A program made the translations under genes and the position numbers. A stretch of DNA of 64,000 nucleotides, taken from Melieria omissa (Eukaryota; Arthropoda; Insecta; Diptera; Ulidiidae). Location: assembly GCA_963971225.1 (NCBI GenBank), contig OZ020267.1, positions 49,857,993 through 49,921,992 on the forward strand, read 5' to 3'. Under the pieces are notes generated by a model that worked only from the letters and a program-made list of their open reading frames with translations, did no database searches and was not told where the DNA came from. Of this stretch, positions 45,501 through 57,529 are shown in pieces (position 1 is the first letter of the stretch; every line of letters begins with the position of its first letter).

Positions 45501-48500
45501 ATCACCAACATTTTTGAGTAAAAAAAATACAAAATTAATTAAGATTCAGAAATTCACCACCAGAGGGCGTCTCCCATACGATCGGACTTGTGACGTTGTC
45601 AACTTTTGGGTTTCTACAAAGCAAAAATCAAAAATCAAAATGTATTGCCGAAAGCCCACTAACCTCCCTACTTTGAATATAATTGCAATCGTAAGTGAGT
45701 GTTAAGAAGAAATTATTAGATTTTTGTGAGAAAATGTGAATTTTTTATTCAGCCGGTATAGGTACTCCTTAGTTTTTACTGTTTTCTATGTCACAAGGCG
45801 TCATTATAGTCTCTGCTGAGTTTCACGCCCCTTCCGACAGCATCGTTGCCCACATGTAATTTTTGCATCCTGGCAACTCAATTATGAAACTGTTTTGACT
45901 TATGTGTCAAAATACCCACTCAGGAAATGGGTTGATTGATTGATTGATTGATGATTTTTGAAAAAGTGCAAACCTGTGGAGAACCTGCGAACCTTTGGGG
46001 AATCACTTCATGCAGTGATGCTAGTAAATATTTGCAATTTTAGCAGATACTCAAATTGTAATTTCTAACGATGTAAAAATCGAGGGACATGAAATGGTTG
46101 TACACACGTAAAATGCGAGGAGTGAGCGCCCACATTATTTTGTCTAATTGTCATTAGGCGAAATTTATTGTTGTACGTATGACGCTCGCCTTGCATCATT
46201 CGCAACGCAGACAAATAAAAACAAATAAATAAATTGTTAATTGTTTTTAATTAATTCAATAATATATTTAAGAGTGCGAAAACGCTGATAAGAAACACTG
46301 CGTCGCACAGCGGAATTGCATAAGCGGCAACTGCGATCGCGTGCAGTCGCTGCGGCGGCTGTTGTTGCGTTCTCGCCGAACTATCGATATGACACGCGGC
46401 GTTAGTTGCAAACGCGCAAAACCAATGGCTCGATCGAGCGCATTGATATGAATCACGTACACGGAGCGTCTTGCTGGCTGGGGGGCGGACAGCGCGATAA
46501 TGCGACAGCGGGACGTGCTTTTAATGGTGATCGTCTTTGCGTTTAGCCAGGCCGGGAATGCGACAGCCACACGTGTCCAATTGGCACAATGGCAGATAAT
46601 GAGTGAACAATGGCACTGGCCAGCTGCTGGCTGGCTGCAAATATTATTTGCGCCTGCAAATATTACGAAATACCCCAGAGCCAGTGCGAGCGCGTTTATT
46701 GTCTTCTTATCAAATTGCGAGCATGTCGGTGATGTAATCTCAAGGCGACACGGTGATCAAACAGAGAAATAGCCGTTGTCGTCGCCTTTTTGCTGCTACT
46801 GCTGTTGTTTGTTGTTGCTGCCGTTGGTTGTGTGATGCTGTTTTTTTTGTTTCGACTGCAGCTGTAAGTCAATTTCACAGTTGGCCCCGCGATAAGGGCG
46901 CGGACGGGACCCGGGCTGAGCGGGTGAGTGTGTGCGCGATGTGCTAACAGCAAATACAACACGCGCCGCACATCTTCAGAATCAAGAAAAATGCAATAGC
47001 AATAACATGTGATAATAGCAAAAACAACAAGAATAACATGAAGCATTGTATTTGTAAATCATTTGGGATGCATTTTCAACGAGAGTAGCTTAACAGGAAC
47101 AACGACAACGACACCGCACCCCACTGCACTGCAAACCACCGGCGTCATGTAAACAACGGACGCCAAATTTGAAGCATTCGAAAGGCAAATGACCTCATTA
47201 AAATGTTTTCGTTTGCATCGAACGCGAAGCAAAACAAAACGGCAAGAGAGAAGTGCAGCGCAGGGCTGCAATTAAAAGGAAATATTGAGGGCGAGAGAGC
47301 AAACGAACAAAGGAAAATTCCAAAAACGCAAATGAGGGCAGACTTGCAGCGAGCCGGCTTGCCAGGCCTATCCCTAAACTAACAGTGTCGACACGCACAC
47401 TAACACACACACACACACGCGTGTAAGTAACACATGCGAGACGAGTGCGTGAACCTTTGCACCGTAGCGCAGCTCTGCTGCGGTGGACCACGCCAAAGGG
47501 GAATGACACCGAGCCGGCACCGCTTCACTGTGTGCCTGGAGCACACACGGAGGTCATATGGCCGGGGGGGATTTCGCTCGCTGAGAGTGCGAAGCTCGGG
47601 GAAGAATTGATTGGGCCTGTGTTTTAATTTTGATGGAAGCAACAAATCAGAGTCATACCTTAAATTGTTGTATCTTTGGAACTGTGAACTGCGGCTTTAT
47701 ACTGCTGAAAAATAAAGAAAAGAGCGCGCATTCTTTCGTTGGAAATTTTCGAATTTTGTTGAAATCATGAGTCCTTTTTAGTCCTAGTTTACTGTGTATC
47801 GCAGCCATAAAGGGTGGCAAATTTTCATACAAAGCTTAAAATGTTTAAATAACTCACTGAACAATGGCATGAATTCTTGTGCTACTATACATTTAAATGC
47901 ATACGAGTACAGGAACAAGTCTAATTGAAAAATAGGTCAAAGATGTACAACAATAAAGTTTGTTAATTGATTTGTTAATTACAAGGCAATAATAATATTC
48001 ATTCTTACCACCACTGTCACTCAATGATTTCAGAATTAAGAGATAATTTGCACTAAAGTCGAAAAAAAGAAACAAATCAACAGAAATTACTCAGTTATGA
48101 GCCTTCGCAAAGCTGGAAAATATGTAAGCCAAGCGAATCCAGCTAAGTAACAAAACGGCAGCGACATCAAAAGTAAGTAAATGGAAATAAAATGGAAAAC
48201 CTTGGCTTACATATTAGCGCAGAGTCACATACACACCCACACACAGACACCGCTCTGCTCGTACTTAATTCTCTTACTTAATTTATGTACGAGTGCCGAA
48301 GCTGCGCTTGGCCTGTCCGTCTCCACTTTTCGCCGGCCTGTGTGTGCGCCTGTGTGCTTGCGAGTGCATTCAAATTTAAAGTTTTAATTAACATAATTTT
48401 CCTACTGTTGTTGGTATAAATTTGGCTCTTAATTCATTTTCATATTAATTAATGTACAATCATAATGCGGCTATGGAAATTGCAGTTGTTGTTGACTTTA

Positions 48501-48687
48501 AATGTATTGTACTTTGTTGTTGGCATGTCGGGTCGTTGCTGGTTTTGTGGTTCATAAATTCAGTAATTTACGGGCTTTTAGCGCTGGTCCGAGATTGTCG
48601 CTTACAACTCAGAATTCGAAATTCGCTGACCCCATTGTGAACAACCCTCGACAATACTTCTCAACTTTCTTGATGTTATGTCAGATA
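45501..48687. other. Non-coding DNA with GC-richer patches
   Basis: A (GATT)n microsatellite at 45932-45953, a (CA)n tract at 47396-47419, and GC-richer sequence at 46.3-46.9 and 47.3-47.6 kb. Frames at 46500-46772 and 47198-47509 overlap others and have no recognisable domain. Confidence 0.5.
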
Positions 48688-48689
48688 TA

Positions 48690-48827
48690 CAGGGTGTCGC
48701 AAAAGTTGTCACCCAGTGTTCTTTGACTCAAATTTGTTTATGAATGAATGGAAGGATTTATTCATTCATTTATTAATAAACAAATTCGAGCAAAATAATA
48801 CTGGATGACAACTTTTGCTCCACCCTG
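48690..48827. mobile_element. Palindromic mariner-type MITE (CAGGGTG ends)
   Basis: The 138 bp are an inverted repeat almost throughout: CAGGGTGTCGCAAAAGTTGT pairs with CAGGGTGGAGCAAAAGTTGT from the other side. Pairing continues to a short loop in TTATTCATTCAT-rich sequence. TA flanks both sides (48688-48689 and 48828-48829), the standard Tc1/mariner target duplication. No coding capacity. Confidence 0.85.
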
Positions 48828-48829
48828 TA

Positions 48830-49249
48830 TATTACATGCGGCTTATTTAAGTCCTTTAGTTCCTTTGTAGAAACTAGAAGTTTGCAGGAAAATATTCCCA
48901 TTTTATTTTACATATTGTTATATGACATTGATTCAGTTGGGATTGGTTAATGATTGAGGCACTGCGTTCGCCACTAGAATCATATAAGGTTAAAGAAGGG
49001 GAGTGCGCATTTTGCACTTCTACTCGGAGGCCCTGTTGGGCTCATTGTGATTCCCTTCATTTTAATAAGTATAGAATCATTTAAATAATGCAATAAATAG
49101 ATTGAAAAAACAAAGTGCTGATCAAGTTCTGGCATCGATAAAGGACATCGTTGGACTTATGTTGGAATGCTTAATCATTTTGTATTAATTTGGTTGTGTT
49201 GTTTTTCCTGGCAAAAGTTTAATCGTTTCATGAATTGAATGCTTAACCC
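48830..49249. other. Non-coding DNA
   Basis: No gene recognised. A TTAACCCTTTCAGTCAC string at 49243-49259 looks like another TTAA-type end, but no partner was found. Confidence 0.5.
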
Positions 49250-49295
49250 TTTCAGTCACAATGTCCAAAATTATTGTGAAAAGATGGTTTCAAAT

Positions 49296-49517
49296 TTAAT
49301 ATTCAAAGTATTGTCCATCACTAGCTATAACTTTTTCCCATTTTTCTGGCAATCCACGAATACCCTTTCTGAAAAATTCGGCCGGCTTTGCCGCTATCCA
49401 CAAATCGATCCAATTTTTGACTTCTTCATAATTGGAGAAGTGCTGGTCAGCCAGGCGATGTTGCATTGATCGGAAGAGATAGTCATCGGATGGCGCAAGG
49501 TCTGGACTATACGCCAA
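49296..49517 (-). pseudogene. C-terminal fragment of a mariner transposase
   Basis: The minus frame contains AYSPDLAPSDDYLFRSMQH followed by a W-x-DLW-x-AAKP-x-EFFRKGI-x-LP-x-KWEK segment and ends ASDGQYFEY at a natural stop. This is the familiar end of mariner transposases. The Asp in APSD is the third catalytic residue of the D,D(34)D triad. About 73 codons survive; the first two catalytic Asp residues, the DNA-binding domain and both terminal repeats are missing. The apparent start codon is internal. Confidence 0.8.
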
Positions 49518-52500
49518 AGATTTAGATTTACAGGCGCATGGCCGTGGTTGGATGTTGGCAATGCGTTTGTTCCATTGTTTTTGTTGTTACTACCATAATT
49601 GTTGCTTCAACGGCAATCCATGTCACAGTTGCCATTGCACCTGTTGTTTTGGTTGGCAGTTGGTTACGCTCCGTGAAACTTCAGAGTTTTGTTGCGGTAC
49701 AAAGCCGCACATTTTAAAATTCCTAGTAAGCTTATTTAATGCACTCACTCAACTAGCGGCGTTTCCATGATTGTTTGCCACTATTGTTTTTATTGTTGTA
49801 ATTCGTTTTACATTGGGGGATGTTGGTGTTAATTTGTCATTACTTAATTTGAGAAAATTGCTGTCATTCGCTGCCCTTCACGCTGTGGCAAGCCACATAC
49901 AACTCACAGGGCACACAACTGCTGCATGTCTTTTTTTATCTGCTCCCGCACTAATGAATTTAAATGTTTGTACGAAAAAAGAACAGTGAAAAAACAAGCA
50001 AAATATGTTAATAAATGAACATATTTTCTGACAGGTTGTTTCTGATTTTGGGGAAAGATTAGACGGCGCGGTTAGACACTTCAAAGAGGTAAATTCATTG
50101 GAAACTTGTGCGAAGCGGATGTTTAATCCCATAATTAACGTGTCATTAAAATGTCACGCAGCCGCACGCACAACAGACAGACAGAGTCATTTGGCGGCGT
50201 GAATGCCGGCCACTGCATTTTTACGCATACGCCCTCGTACGTGGCGCAGCTACTAATCAGACTGACCTTTGTCGAGCCGCAACCACAGCTGCAGCCGTCG
50301 CCGTCGCCGCCGCTACGCAATACGATTGCGAAAAGAGCAGCAATGCACAGTTAGTAGCCACTGCGAGTGTGTCGATTTTGGCCGAATTATTGTTTTCGAT
50401 ATTTACCTATTTCGAATCAGGAATCACTAAGTATTTTTAAGTAAATATCTGAGCGTTTTAAAGAAAAAATTGGTTAAATTTGTTTATTTTCTTTTCAATT
50501 AGCTCCTAAGGCGGTGTTGTATTTATTTACATATATTGTATTTATGATTCCTTGTTGATTTCTCGGGGAAACCTCTGGTGACAGACTCGACTTCTACCAA
50601 CGCGTCGCACGCAATAGAAAGAACGCAGAAGGCAAACGCGTGGGGAAACGCGCGGGGAAAGGATTCACGACTATGATAGTTTTGGAGAGAAAAACGAACT
50701 ACATGGAGGGGGTATTTAGTGGGCTATAGTTCCACATATCTAAGGGCAATAGTTCAACCCTTTCGGGACTACTGTGATAATACGTGCCACCCCTCAAAAC
50801 AATTACTCAGACCTTATGATCCACGCAAAATATTTATTCGAATCATATGTCACCGCATAAAAGAGCAATTTGGTTGATCATTTCTACTTCTTTCTAGAGT
50901 ATTTGGTTTTCAAAACTAAACTACGTTCCGAAAGTGTGATGGAAAGTGATTTTGTAGAAAGGCCCCAATGAAGTGACAGCAATTTGCGCTGCTTGATTCA
51001 ACTATTGTAACAATATACAATATACATGTATTACAGTAATAAAGTGTCAATGTGTGCATTGGGCATTACAATTCCGAGTTTCTAATCGCCAACTTTTATC
51101 AGTCAGCAAATGAGCCGTTGAAGAGGTGACACGGTTAAATTATTTCGTCAAATCTGTGCGTCTTTGCAAGCTCTATTGGCGCTTCATCCCATAACTTAAT
51201 AAAACTATTTAAACTACAACTATTAACTTACAACATGCGGTATGTTGTAATGCTGCTCGGCGCTGTTGAACCGGTCACAAATTGAATTGAAATTCTTTTC
51301 GAATTGGGCGAGTGATTACCAGTAAAGGGGCAGATGAGTATTTTTTTTCCTGCTGCTTAGTTGCTGCTTTTTTTTTCAAGTTTAAAATTTTTTTATTTTA
51401 AAATTTTCCAGACGTTATTGAAGTTACGACGAAGCGAAAACATTGACTTTAAGTAAACAAACAAAAGCGCAAAAAACTGGCTGACGGCAATTACAAATAC
51501 AAAGACAGCAGCAAACGCAACACACAAACAGAGCTGAGCCGAGAGCTGCCAACGATGCCACCGCGCTGCTGATGGTGTTGCCACGAGGTAATTAATTAAA
51601 ATCAACTATTACTACACACAACAACAATGAAACATTGCAACCGTCAATGCACAAACAACAATAAAATGAAAACAAGTGAAAGTCTTCTTATGTAAAGACG
51701 CTTCGTGTTGTTATTATAGTAGTAAATGTTGAAAATAGTTAAAGCAACAAAGTAAAACTTGTTGGCACTCGAATAAATGGCAAGAAAAGTTCGACGGAAA
51801 GCGAGGGAAAAGCCAAAGCGCGTTGCACTAACTGAGAAAACAAGAGTCATACAGTCAAATGAAATGTGTTTGCTAAAAAATTTGCTTGATTAAAAAAAAT
51901 AGTTGAGGTTAATTGTGATGTAATAAGTTGACTGTGTTTGTTCAAAAACTATATGAAAGTGAGACAGGCCCTTTCGAAATGTTAAGACTTGGACTGAGCA
52001 AAAACACTGTGAAAAATAACAATTTTACTTTGGCAAAAGCACATTCATTATCGACTCTATGATGGGACGATTCAAATCGGTAAACGAAGAGTTTAACATT
52101 TAAGAATTGCAGCACATACCGATCATACTTCTTGGTAGTGCGCTTCAGTTTGTTGTTGTTTCCAAAAATCCATATGTAGCTAGTAACTGATTCAAATGTG
52201 TTTCAGTCGGTCTTGAGCGACTCACTTGCACCATGCACTAAAACTCGGGTTTTCGAACATACATACGTACAAATGAACGAACAGGTGGACAAATATTAGC
52301 CACGTCCGATTTCTTCGGACCCAACTACACAGGCAAAGCCTTCTTGTGGGCGTTAATAAACCCAAACAGTGACTGAAGTGACTGAACCCTGGCAGCTCAT
52401 GGAAGGCAATGGAATTGTGACTCAGTGTTGGCGTCCTACCTTACCGGCTTTAGAGCCAATACCGGCATCGACATCGTCTACCATTGGCCGGCAGTGTTTC

Positions 52501-53400
52501 GCAGTCTCAATCTTGAATGGCAGCTGCCAGGCGCCAGTTTTCAATTGTCGCGTCGCTGAACTTTTCATGCCATCGAAAAGTTGCAGCACCAGCGCCAGCA
52601 GCAGCTGAATGTTGCAACCTTTAACACGAATGCAAATGCGATGTGGAATGTGTCTGGTGGTGCGCATGCGCGCCTGCGTACTTTCAATTTCGATTGTGGG
52701 AGTGGTTTGCAATCATGCTATTGTTGTTGCTGTATGTTTTTGTGAGCCAATTTTCGGAATTGTGCGCACAGCTTTGGCGCCTTCCAAGCTATCACAGCTA
52801 TCCGCCAAATGGCTGTCAGTGGCCTTGCATTCTCGACTTGCGTTTCGGTGCAGCGAATTGATGTGACATTCTGTCGAAGGCTGCGGGCTGGCAAGCAATT
52901 TATCTACTTTAAATAAATATTTCAAATTATTAATGCGATTCAATGCAGAAATGTAATCGTGGCGATGGAAGTGGGTTAAAACCCACTTTTCAACACAACG
53001 TAAATTGCAGTTTATTGATTTCAAAATATCAGTTTGCACACCAGCAAATCTAACCAGCACACATTTCTTTGTTATACTTTTATTATTTAAATAAAAACGT
53101 AACCAAGCTAAAAATATAAGCGAACAAAAGAACTTGAAAACCTTGAATAGTAAAAATTGATCGTGGAGAGATAACCGTCAAGTTTGCTCTAACACATGTA
53201 AGCGATAGAACTTGCCTATAATTTAGTGAATGCTTATCAAAAGCTAAGGTCTTGATAACATTTTGTGGGAATTCAATCGGAAGTCGAGTTCTTTGTTTAC
53301 CAACAACGAGCCGCTAAAAAGGATGACGAAGACATGCCTATTCAATGAAGGCAACAAGTCAATAAAACAGTTTTGAGTGCAGTGAAGTGGACAAAATATG
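49518..53400. other. Non-coding DNA, no gene recognised
   Basis: Mixed AT-rich sequence with TTG runs near 49560-49640. Opposed frames at 52369-52608 (plus) and 52422-52712 (minus) overlap. The minus frame runs to a possible donor (CCG|GTAAGG near 52445), so a small exon cannot be fully excluded, but I recognise no domain. No bounded element. Confidence 0.45.
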
Positions 53401-53767
53401 TACAGGGTAGGCCATTTAAAGTGTTTGACTGCGTTTTGAACGTCAGTCGAAGGAAATTTATGCCATGGAACAGTACACTTTTTCACAGTACACTACAGAC
53501 AATGAACAAGACGTTTCGATGGAAATATCGAAGCCGTACGAGCCAATGTTGACGAGACTTCAACGACATCGAGTTATTGCTGTTTTCAGGTTTCACTCGG
53601 AACACTTTCCGACGCACAATGATGGCGATGGTGATGGCTATTGTTCAAGAAAATTATAGATGTTTATTAGACGAAAAAATCATTACAGAAAAATCATCAC
53701 AGATCAACAAACAATCAACTTATTGCGGCCATTGTTACCACGACGACTCATATAAAACAATGCCGAT

Positions 53768-54192
53768 TTCGACTGGTCACCTAGATCAGCTGATTTAACG
53801 GCACCAGACTTTTATTTGTTGGGATATTTAAAGTTCAAGGTATACAAGCCAAGGACTCCAGCTCAATTAACCCATTCGAGACGGATGGATTTCCGAGGCA
53901 ATAAGACAGTATTGTGCAATTATCAGTTATTCTGAGTAAACTAGTCGTCGAAATAAGATTTTTCTGGAACTAATGAAATCTGTAAAGTACAGAAATCAAA
54001 ATTTGGCATTGGTTTTACTGTGTGTAATACACAGAAAAATAAAATTTCGCTCCTGGGGACTGTGTTCGAAAAAAAATCGTCGTCTCGAATGGGTTAAAAG
54101 CCAACATACGACGTGAAATCGCCGCTATATCGACCGAAAACTTTGCAAATGTGATCGAAAACTTTTGGCCAGCAAGGCAAATGGTTACTATT
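53768..54192 (+). pseudogene. Remnant mariner-like transposase, interrupted
   Basis: The first part (53768-53870) reads through the third-Asp region in one frame and breaks off at the TTAA. The rest resumes after 54094 with residues such as IAAISTENFANVIENFW, typical of the C-terminal tail. The insertion adds the MITE plus one TTAA, so the gene cannot be read through it. The N-terminal helix-turn-helix region and the first two catalytic Asp residues are not recognisable. Non-functional. Confidence 0.65.
53871..54093. mobile_element. TTAA-flanked MITE, CCCATTCGAGAC family, copy 2
   Basis: The 13-bp inverted repeat CCCATTCGAGACG is perfect at both ends. TTAA duplications lie at 53867-53870 and 54094-54097. 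It shares most of its length with copy 1 at 19537-19778, for example TGTGCAATTATCAGTTATTC and GTAAACTAGTCGTCGAAATA. No coding capacity. Perfect ends and target duplication make this the cleaner copy. Confidence 0.9.
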
Positions 54193-54351
54193 TACATGAT
54201 ATGATTTCCAAAAAGAAGTTGTAACAAATCTCTTTGAACTAAAATAATTGTTTATCCACATGAAGAACAAAATATTTGTTTATGTTATGTTATGAATTGT
54301 TATGTTTTATTTCAGAAACAAATGCTTTCGCTCTAAACGGCCTACCCTGTA

Positions 54352-56473
54352 TATGTTTCTATATAGTGAATATCTGATTCTAACAATGTAAAATTATTCA
54401 AACAATTTCTTCACTCTGTAGTTTGTGCATTTCTTAAAGTTTGCATACAAGTATGACGATTGAAGAAATCACTAAAAAAAACGGTGCTGACTGACTAATC
54501 AAGTGGTAACAATTATTGAACTTGCTGCATCGACAAACGGACACAACTTGGAGTCCCACAACAATAATATTACGCCACTACTAAATCTTATGGCACAGTG
54601 AATATAGGAGGGGAAAGCGCAGCATCAGCCTATTGAAATCATCGGCCAACAACAACCAACACCACTAGGGAAATGCTATCGACTGGGTTATGGCGTCCAC
54701 TTGTTGTTGCGCTGTCATAATAAAACCGTTTACATTTTGACATTTCATGGCAATTATAAGCGTACAAATAATTTACAACTTGCGACATTAAGTGACACCA
54801 GCGGCTGGAGCGACCGGCCGAGCAGCTGGCAGCAGCTTTGTTGCCGGCTGTTCAATTGTTGGCCGTTCAGGCTGCGGCACCGGCCGGTTGATTGCGCATG
54901 TGCGCGACAACATGCAACCGCTGCAAGCGGTGTGCAACAGCCAGCACACAGACACGAACAGCCAGCAAGTTTGTGTGAAGCCGCCGCTTAGTCACTGCGC
55001 TCATAAATCTCAATTGCTGCCGGCTTGTCATCTGAACGTGGCCGCCGCTCCAGCGACAAGCCGGCTGCATTGAATGTGAAAGTTGCTTTTGTTGCTTTTT
55101 CTATGTACAATAATTTAATCTTCTAATTTGGTCGGTGGCTTGTACGATTGCCATCGGCTGCGGAAGTGGTGCACGTGAGTAGCAGTTATGGCGTCGCGGA
55201 CGTTTGGGTGTGGCGCTGGTGATTTTTCTTGGCCGAAAGACTCCCATAGTTGCCGAAAACATGGCAGAACATGGCTTTTAAATTCAGACAACTCACCGCA
55301 TTTTCAAGGGTAAACGATATCTATCAAATCGAAATCACTATCGCACAATCGCCTGGAATATGTATCTGCCACCCTGTTGTGCGATTAAAAAGTCCACTCA
55401 TTGGCCGACTTGCGTTGTGCGGTACTCGTTAATTCTTGTTTCTTTGTGTATTTAAAGAATTTTCCAATTAACTTCTATTGATGAGTTCGTAGCCATAAGT
55501 GCAATTGCACAAAACAAATGAGAAAATATGAAAAAAATCAACATCATAAACCACGTTGTTCGAATCTCAACAGCCGGCCGGCAAGCCGCGGGAGACCATA
55601 CATTTTCGAATCGTCTACAGGCGCGTGCGTGAAATGAAAATGACAAGTTTCCAGTTAAAGCGGCGACAACCGGCGACAACAACGTGAACAGCATGCACCG
55701 CATTGCGTGCCCCGAAATGGGCATTTCTCATTTGGCGGCAGCAACGTTCGGCGTTTGACGTTTGGCAGACCGTTTGGCATTCGATTACAAGTTACGGCGG
55801 CTGGCGCTGCGCCGTACAAAGCAACGAAAGGCGCTTTGCAACTGATGTTTTTCGACACTCAATAAAATCCGATTTTCTTGAAAAGTCCAAAGCGGCGCGC
55901 TGGTGAGTGTATTAGCCACTGTGCGCCGTCATTTAAAAATGACAACAGCGTATGCCCAAAAGTGGAACAAACGCCATTGCACGCGGCACCGGCATGGAGC
56001 AGGGAGTTGTTATTGCGAGCGCAGCACAACATTGAATGGCAAATAATGCATAACGAAACAATGTTTAATTGAAACAATGACCTTTTCGCGGCGAGTGAAT
56101 GAAAAGCTTCACATGCGCGTGCGCGCAGTGACAAGAAAACAGCTGCGGGCATTGAAGCGGTTGTTGCGGAGATGGCTGCAAGTTTTTATTTTCAATAGCC
56201 ATATGCGATTAAATTTTTATGTTGAGTCGTTGATTGGAGCTCGGAGGCTCAAAAGTAGACTGATATAGCTTCAGCATCATGAACCAAGAGCCGAATCCAA
56301 GCTGGATATTCTCCTTTTCTCAAGTGGATATAATACGGGAAAATACCTGAACTTCGTCTACTGGCTTATCTCAGCTTGTTCTAAGCGGAGATGGCTGCCA
56401 TTTGTGTAGCTTCGAATAAGCTTAGACTAAACTCGATGTCAACACGGGATATCCGGACTTTTCAGGGAGTAGA
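54352..56473. other. Non-coding DNA, GC-rich patches
   Basis: GC-richer sequence at 54.8-55.1 and 55.6-56.2 kb gives overlapping frames (54701-54991, 54792-55073, 55452-55724) without domains. No bounded element. Confidence 0.5.
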
Positions 56474-56763
56474 TTAACCCTTTCGCTACAGGTTTTTACT
56501 GGGGAAAGCTAAAATTTTGTATTTTACGTTTTAGGCTTCTATTTGGTTATATAAGTAACATTCCATAGAAAGTTTATTAATTTTTATACTCGGACCCTGT
56601 ATTTTAGAGTGTTTTTCTAGGAGAGCAACAACATCGGTGTGGCTGAAATAATTACTTAAACATAAAACTTTTTACGCATAACGAAAATATTAATATTTCT
56701 TTATTTACTTCAGCCAAAATTAACACTTTACACGGCAACAGCGAATTATTTCATCAAATGTTG

Positions 56764-56892
56764 TGTTATTAATAGTATACTGTACTGTACTGATGGGAAA
56801 ATACACTGTACAGAAGATAGTTTAAAAAGTAAAAGTAGCTTTGTATTTAATGTCTGATAAGTCGTTTCGTTTTCGTTTCTAAATAAATTTTG
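56764..56892 (+). repeat. Partial 5' LTR of the BEL/Pao element
   Basis: Starts TGTTATTAATAGTATACTGT and is identical by eye to the first 129 bp of the 3' LTR, up to TAAATTTTG. It then switches directly to integrase sequence. The primer-binding site and the remaining LTR bases are lost. Confidence 0.85.
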
Positions 56893-57529
56893 GATTCCGA
56901 ACGTTCGTAGTCTCTTGCAGGCAGTGAAGCGCAAATGCCAACAATGCAAGAACTTATCAGCATTTCCGACCACACCACTGATGGGACAGGTTCCAATTGA
57001 TCGTCTCACGCCTTACGTTAGACCATTTTCATATACAGGCCTCGATTACTTTGGACCTGCCATGGTTGCCATTGGACGACGACGAGAAAAGAGATGGGTA
57101 GCTTTATTTACCTGTCTAACAATAAGAGCGATACACCTGGAGTTGGCGCGAGATCTGTCAGCTGACGCAGTAATTTTGTGTTTGAGAAATTTTATAAATC
57201 GCAGAGGTGTTCCTGTACGCATACGAAGCGACAGGGGTACGAATTTCGTGGGAGCAAGTAAAGCCGAGTGGTTACATATTGAAGAGGGCTTAGGGGCAGA
57301 ATGCACACATCGTGGAATTGAATGGGTGTTTAATACCCCTGCTAATCCTTCTGCTGGTGGCGTATGGGAACGAATGGTTCGGAGCGTTAAAAGAGTATTG
57401 GCTTTTACACTCAAGAGCGCAGCTCCACAAATCGAAACATTGCAGAGTTTACTCATCGAGGCGGAAAATTTAATAAATTCGCGACCGCTTACACACTTGC
57501 CTCCAGACGTAGTTCGATTTTTAGTTTGA
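56893..57529 (+). pseudogene. BEL/Pao integrase, partial upstream copy
   Basis: It carries the second half of the zinc-binding motif (C-x2-C in KRKCQQCK) and the integrase catalytic core. Visible catalytic sites are Asp in GLDYFGPA, Asp in RSDRGTNF and Glu in GGVWERM, the DDE triad. It lacks the two His of the HHCC domain and the C-terminal domain. At 57501 it jumps to sequence that normally lies upstream of integrase, in another frame, and stops at 57529. It is colinear with the second copy at an offset of 836 bp. Confidence 0.85.

Larger units (their letters stand above)
53403..54349 (+). mobile_element. mariner-like element (TIR CAGGGTAGGCC), internally deleted
   Basis: The ends are CAGGGTAGGCCATTTAAAG and, inverted, CAGGGTAGGCCGTTTAGAG. 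TA duplications lie at 53401-53402 and 54350-54351. After a start-like ATG at 53465 the frame soon loses similarity, but at about 53768-53866 and again after 54098 it reads as the C-terminal part of a Tc1/mariner-type transposase. SADLTAPDFYLLGYLK covers the third catalytic Asp. The catalytic core is largely deleted. The frame is also split at a TTAA by the MITE at 53871-54093. Confidence 0.75.

Noticed and set aside
52369..52712. Possible small exon on either strand
   Set aside because: Both strands are open and a GTAAGG donor-like site exists on minus, but no acceptor could be paired with confidence and the peptide is not recognised.
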